Below, piece by piece: positions 59,808-64,000 of a stretch of DNA of 64,000 nt. The DNA comes from Homalodisca vitripennis (Eukaryota > Arthropoda > Insecta > Hemiptera > Cicadellidae): contig NC_060211.1 in the NCBI RefSeq assembly GCF_021130785.1, positions 121,903,001-121,967,000 on the forward strand, written 5' to 3'. The notes under the pieces were generated by a model. The model made no database searches, was not told the DNA's origin, and saw nothing but the letters and a program-made list of their open reading frames with translations. The position numbers and the translations under genes are program-made. Every line of letters starts with the position of its first letter. Positions within the stretch are counted from its first letter, which is position 1.

Positions 59808-60205
59808 TTTTAATTTAGTTTCTAATTAGTTTATCGTTTCGTTTCGAGGCCGCTGGATTGCTTTACGTACGTTGGCACCAGCGTTCCTGAGCTTCGGGCT
59901 AGGCGTGATTTAATTTAGTTTTAATTAGTTTATCGTTTCGTTTCGAGGCCGCTGGGTTGCTTGACGTACGTTGGCAACAGCTTTCCTGAGCTTCGGGCTA
60001 GGCGTGATTTAATTTAGTTTTAATTAGTTTATTGTTTCGTTTCGAGGCCGCTGGGTTGCTTTACGTACGTTGGCACCCGCGTTCCTGAGCTTCGGCTAGG
60101 CGTGATTTAATTTAGTTTTCATTAGTTTATCGTTTCGTTTCGAGGCCGCTGGGTTGCTTGACGTACGTTGGCAACAGCGTTCCTCATTTCCGAGCTTCAG
60201 TTGAA
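59808..60205 (+). repeat. Four-unit tandem repeat, about 100 bp per unit, units alternating A-B-A-B
   Basis: Units begin at 59808, 59909, 60008 and 60106, each with TTTAATTTAGTTT, then CGTTTCGTTTCGAGGCCGCTGG, shown here only in part: CGTTTCGAGGCCGCTGG. Units 1 and 3 have TGCTTTACGTACGTTGGCAC. Units 2 and 4 have TGCTTGACGTACGTTGGCAA. That alternation shows a two-unit block was duplicated. All units contain the palindrome ACGTACGT and many CpGs. The end of unit 4 is altered (CCTCATTTCCGAGC). There is no open frame. Confidence 0.96.
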
Positions 60206-60297
60206 CTAGCAACTATCGTATTAGGGAACTTTTAGGTAGGAGAACAGTCATACTAAAGCAAATGCTGACGCCTTCCCTTTATTTCCTTTTGTTTCAG

Positions 60298-60378
60298 AGT
60301 CGGCGATGATGAAAGCCTGTTGATCCGTTGATCATCGGTGCTGTATTTGCTTCGGCTTTTGGTTTTACATTGATTCAG
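60298..60378 (+). other. Candidate 81 nt exon (possibly untranslated)
   Basis: A long pyrimidine tract ends CTTTTGTTTCAG at 60297, a strong acceptor. The donor would be CAG followed by GTCTGA at 60379, which is weaker. Inside, ATGATG is followed only three codons later by TGA, so the exon is unlikely to be coding in that frame. Together with the donor at 59603 it could form the 5' untranslated part of a transcript from the CpG-rich island, removing the tandem repeat as intron. Confidence 0.25.
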
Positions 60379-60969
60379 GTCTGAGCTGAACTTGGAAAAT
60401 ACCTCCCCCTTTCGAACCCTGGATTGTAGCCCTCTCGCCTGTTCTATCCGGTGTCTTAGGGTTGTATAGTTCTATAAACTATCCCTGACCCGATGGTACG
60501 TTATATAGGAAACAAATCGATCATCAGTTTTGGTGAACTTCAAAAGTGCCGATTAATAAAATGGTTAAAACTATAAAACATTTATATTTCTCAGAATATG
60601 TGTTTGCTAGTTTTAAAAACCTTCAGATAAATACGCATAATTAATCGTTATATCACTTTTTGAAAAGTAGTTAACGAGATTGAGTGCATTTATATGGCTA
60701 AATGACTATTGAACATTTATTTAATGATTGATGGTTGGTTTGAAAATTATAATACTAAGGTAAATATGACCTCTGTGTATGAAAAAACACGATTTAATAC
60801 GGGCTAAAAAGAAACTCATCTACTTTACATAGTGGGCCATAATATTGCACACCATCATAGAATTATTAGCACTTACAAATTAAGTTTCATGCCAAAATTG
60901 AAGGCTACATATGGAAAATGTCTCGAAATATTGGTTATATGTTCAATTTACATTTTTTTTATTAATTTT
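60379..60969. other. Non-coding DNA, CpG content falling off
   Basis: The first 130 bp remain less AT-rich (CCTCCCCCTTTCG, CCCTCTCGCC). The rest is AT-rich. The frame at 60832-61023 ends inside the hairpin below and is not convincing. Confidence 0.5.
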
Positions 60970-61027
60970 TGTTTCGGCGCTTTATTCCAGCAAGCTAGGA
61001 GAATTAAACGAATAAAGCGCTGAAACA
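60970..61027. repeat. Near-perfect hairpin, 18 bp stem, 22 nt loop
   Basis: TGTTTCGGCGCTTTATTC (60970-60987) is complementary to GAATAAAGCGCTGAAACA (61010-61027) at 17 of 18 positions, and the remaining pair is G-T-like on one strand. The stem is richer in GC than its flanks. It could be a miniature foldback element, a structured RNA or a chance palindrome. It is shorter than usual for an animal microRNA precursor. Confidence 0.8.
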
Positions 61028-62330
61028 GAACGTTTCCAACGAATTTTTATATTAACGATTTAGCTTAATTATTTTTATTTAGTCCATGAATAAAATAGTT
61101 GCAAACACTCAATATATTTACATGCTTTTTAAGATCCTTAAGTGATAGTCTTTGCAAATACTTAGCAAAAGACCTGATTGTTTAATAAACTAATTACTAT
61201 TATTACTAATAATCATCTTATCATCTATTATTACTAATTTCAATATGTAGGGAAATATATAAAGTCCTCTTGGGTAATCTGACACCACTTGTAAGAAAAC
61301 TGACCCTTTTATTAAACATTACAAAGACTTCGTTTAGAAGTAAAAACTTTGAAACTTACTGAAACCGATAAGCTTTTGGCTTTGACGTTAAAAGCCTGTT
61401 TACTAATTTACCAGTTCCAGAAACTCTCAAAATGATTGAATAAAATAAGATCAAACACTAAACGAGAGAACGAAACTTCATAATAAGGTTATTATGGAAC
61501 TCATAGAGCTATCAATGCAACTATTTTGAACTAGAGGGTAAATTTTATCGTTAATATGAAGTAATGGCGTGGGATCTCCTCTATCGATAATTTTCAGAAT
61601 TGAATTAATGAATTAATTTATTTCCCAAAGAATTTAAAATATACAGAGAAACAGCAGATTTTCATTACAATTAACATTATTATAAACGAACAATCAAAGA
61701 AACTAAATACGTGTTTATAATGAATTATTATTATCTTATCTGCCTGAATGAAACGCTGCTCTAAAGAAATTGGTCTATAAAGGTAAGAGTTTCCTGTACG
61801 TAAACCTTAGTAAAGAAAAAATATAAATAGAAAAATAAAAAATAAAAAGAAATAAATGCAGTGATTATTCCAAAAAGGATCCTTATAGACTATTATAGTT
61901 TTATTTAACCGATCAAAGCCACAATCCCTAACTATAGGCAGCCATCATTGATAGAGTGAGTCTGATATGAGGAGGGAGAAAGGCAGCGGTCTAAAACTCT
62001 CTTCGTAGTTGGTCGCTATCATTGACTCGGTCTCTTATACAGTTAAGTTAAAAAGTATGATATTAATGAGCTTTTAAATTAAAATTCTAGGTCCAGTAAG
62101 TATTAGTAGTGTGTCAATTTGTATAAATATTTCGAAAAAAATCATTTTACCAATATTTGGTTTTGTTTACATGTTTTGAGGAAATAATGTATCTAAATGT
62201 GTAAATTCAAACTCTATACTTATTTAAAACGTGTTTTTAATTTAATGTACGATGAGTCTAAAAATCTAGATACACAAAACTGCAAGAATATAAAGAGAAA
62301 AAGTATACCGAATAGTTAATTTTTGTAATA
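61028..62330. other. AT-rich non-coding DNA
   Basis: A less AT-rich piece at 61920-62035 contains ATCATTGATAGAGTGAGTC and ATCATTGACTCGGTC, an imperfect echo. No gene or RNA is supported. Confidence 0.5.
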
Positions 62331-62512
62331 TACTGCGCTCAGTGAAAGATAACACTAAGTAAATATGAATTAAATCTTCTGTAATAAGCGCAGTCAATGA
62401 ATACATAATGATGGTCCCTTAGCTTCGCTACGTTAAACATTAAAGTGAATGTTGATCAAGCAGTTGCCGTGAAACTGCATTAAGGTTCATAATAGCTTAA
62501 AGAGACAATTTA
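62331..62512 (+). repeat. Dispersed repeat family C, copy 3
   Basis: Landmarks are TACTGCGCTCAGTGAAAGAT, AACACTAAGTAAATATGAAT, AATACATAATGATGGTCCCT and GATCAAGCAGTTGCCGTGAA. Similarity to the reversed copy at 19770 extends past the core into ATAATAGCTTAAAGAGA, which helps define the 3' end of the element. Confidence 0.87.
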
Positions 62513-62930
62513 ATTTAAACGCATCCATTACAGACACATAATATAATTTTTAGTTTTTCATTCTGCTACCTCATAATAAAGTAATAAATATAACTAGGCA
62601 AAACAAGTAAGATAATATTATTATAAGTTTCAAGAATAGATAAAATCATGGTGATGAAACAACTGTATTTATTGTATTTACCGATTACTGTTCTGCTTAA
62701 AGATTCATCCTTACGCATTCTTTAGGTTAGTTTTTATATATTGTTGAGGAATAAGTTGTTGTTCCAGGCTTTTATCATTTAAATACGGATAAAATAAGGA
62801 AGGATTTCAACTGTCAAAATGTTTAAATTATTAAAACAGTTTCAAAAGTAGTTTACTAAAACTCTATAAACATACGTTTGATATTTAAATAAAAACACTC
62901 TCGTAAGTTGTAAAATATACGATAAAAATA

Positions 62931-63152
62931 TTAATCTATAAACTCTATCTTTACAGGTGTACCTACAATATTTTGTGACCGTTTGTTTAATGGGCGAAAG
63001 TGATCAGGGTGAGTGAAATTAATATCTGTTAGCTGCCATGTACCACCTTGAAGGATGTTTTTCAACCGGCATTGATCAGGATCGAAAATAACATTTGTCA
63101 TCATCTCATCCATCATCTCATCTGCTAAGCACACAGTTTGATCACGAACGCC
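62931..63152 (-). CDS. Possible terminal exon or gene fragment, unidentified
   Basis: On the minus strand the frame is open from an upstream TGA at 63155-63153 to a TAA at 62931, about 73 residues. The sequence is the most protein-like in the window: an acidic, methionine-rich head (ADEMMDEMM), then VIFDPDQCRLKNILQGGTW and NFTHPDHFRPLNKRSQ, ending KIEFID. The head has ATGs, but no good start context stands out. Upstream on this strand, CTCTCTTCTCAG is a strong acceptor at 63160, although an in-frame stop follows it, so an acceptor at GCTTAG nearer the ATG is the alternative. Composition is less AT-rich than the flanks. A last exon, a processed pseudogene or a mobile-element fragment are all possible. 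I do not recognise the family. Confidence 0.35.
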   Translation of the reverse strand, partial: GVRDQTVCLADEMMDEMMTNVIFDPDQCRLKNILQGGTWQLTDINFTHPDHFRPLNKRSQNIVGTPVKIEFID

Positions 63153-63166
63153 TCAGCCCACTGAGA

Positions 63167-64000
63167 AGAGAGTTTGCGAGCATGCAGGCAGGAACCACAT
63201 AGAAAAGAAAGATTTACCCATTAGGATATGAACTTTAAAACATACAATCTTCTGCATTTGGGTAGTTTAAACAAGGAAACACTGTAAAAATAAACCACGC
63301 TTTGATCAAAGCAATGGACCGTTGATGTCCAAATAATCAATAAAAAGTAGTTTAGAAGTCAGAGTAATAATGGAAAAAAAGAAGTATACATCCAAAAATA
63401 TGATAGACCTATAACTTATTTAACCCTGAAATATTATAATTTTGATGCAATGAAGCATTTAAGTTTTTTGTAAGCAAATCCAAACCATCAGGGATATATT
63501 TTATTATTGTTATTAATTTATATGACTTTTTCTTTTAAAATGCTTATTTACCCTAAACAGCGTGTGCAAGTAATAATTAAAACATCAATAAAAACCTTCA
63601 ATGTATATCCTTTAATTAACTCAAATTGATTTCGAACTAATATCAGGGATATACAGGTACAAGCTTCTGATTGAAATCTGATTGGAATCAGTTGGGATTT
63701 ACGATATCTAGCATGCTCTCTCACACTACTAATAAATGTGTTATTTCAGTTAGTAACACAATTAAATTACCGACTGTATATCAAAACATGTTTCCAAAAT
63801 CTCGTAGAACACATTGGTTTTTATTTTGATACATTATTAAATTTTTTAGATTGATTCAACTTCATATATTACATCCCGTTAATTAGTAACCACTCATATA
63901 CACATGTGCTTCTTACATTTAAACTGCCGCTATATTGTATATGCTAATTAAGTGAAGATAGTTTATTAGGCCTCTATATACGTTATGAATAAAAGAATGA
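63167..64000. other. AT-rich non-coding DNA to window end
   Basis: No open frame over 60 codons, RNA gene or repeat seen. Confidence 0.55.

Overview
The window looks like animal nuclear DNA, most likely from an insect or another arthropod. It is strongly AT-rich by eye, stop codons are dense in all six frames, and no open frame exceeds about 100 codons. Long (AT)n microsatellites recur, a tRNA-derived short element is present, and the few plausible coding pieces are exon-sized and bounded by eukaryotic splice signals. There is no bacterial gene organisation, no rRNA and no CRISPR array. I cannot name the species. The whole 64 kb reads as intergenic or intronic DNA, and I find no complete protein-coding gene.

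Layout. Bases 1-9 kb hold three separate local tandem duplications (305-586, 6397-6663, 8001-8290), a strong inverted repeat (5068-5160) and the first copies of a degraded dispersed family, here called A. At 10.9-15.2 kb there is a roughly 160 bp decayed tandem repeat and a 187 bp duplication. At 18.2-22.7 kb there is a less AT-rich block with CCAAT and TATA-like motifs, the first copy of a three-copy dispersed repeat (family C), and a tRNA-like unit with intact Pol III A and B boxes whose 3' part recurs 1 kb downstream, which makes it a SINE. At 28.3-35.3 kb lie more copies of families A and B, a rearranged inverted and direct repeat pair near 30 kb, and four (AT)n tracts. At 36.3-39.7 kb is the most striking structure: two arms of about 740 bp in inverted orientation around a 1.04 kb spacer, with an 820 bp foreign insert in the left arm only.

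The right half is quieter. It has a small palindromic element (39.9-40.1 kb), decayed reading frames (41.4-41.9 kb), a 66 nt candidate exon with good splice sites (42184-42249), a two-copy family D (43.6 and 52.2 kb), a pyrimidine-rich microsatellite (45.5 kb), a direct repeat pair (53.6 and 55.5 kb) and an LTR- or promoter-like segment (56.5 kb). A CpG-rich cluster at 59.4-60.4 kb carries candidate splice sites and a four-unit tandem repeat whose units alternate in type. A minus-strand open frame near 63 kb has the most protein-like sequence in the window.

How the parts relate. There is no operon or pathway to describe. The sequence records repeat activity: segmental tandem duplication with units of about 100-190 bp, dispersed short elements, inverted duplication followed by transposon insertion, and microsatellite growth. 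If a host gene crosses the window, the best evidence is the small candidate exons at 42184-42249 (+), 59372-59413 (+), 60298-60378 (+) and 62931-63152 (-). Those would imply very large introns. All repeat comparisons were made by eye, so copy numbers are minimum counts.
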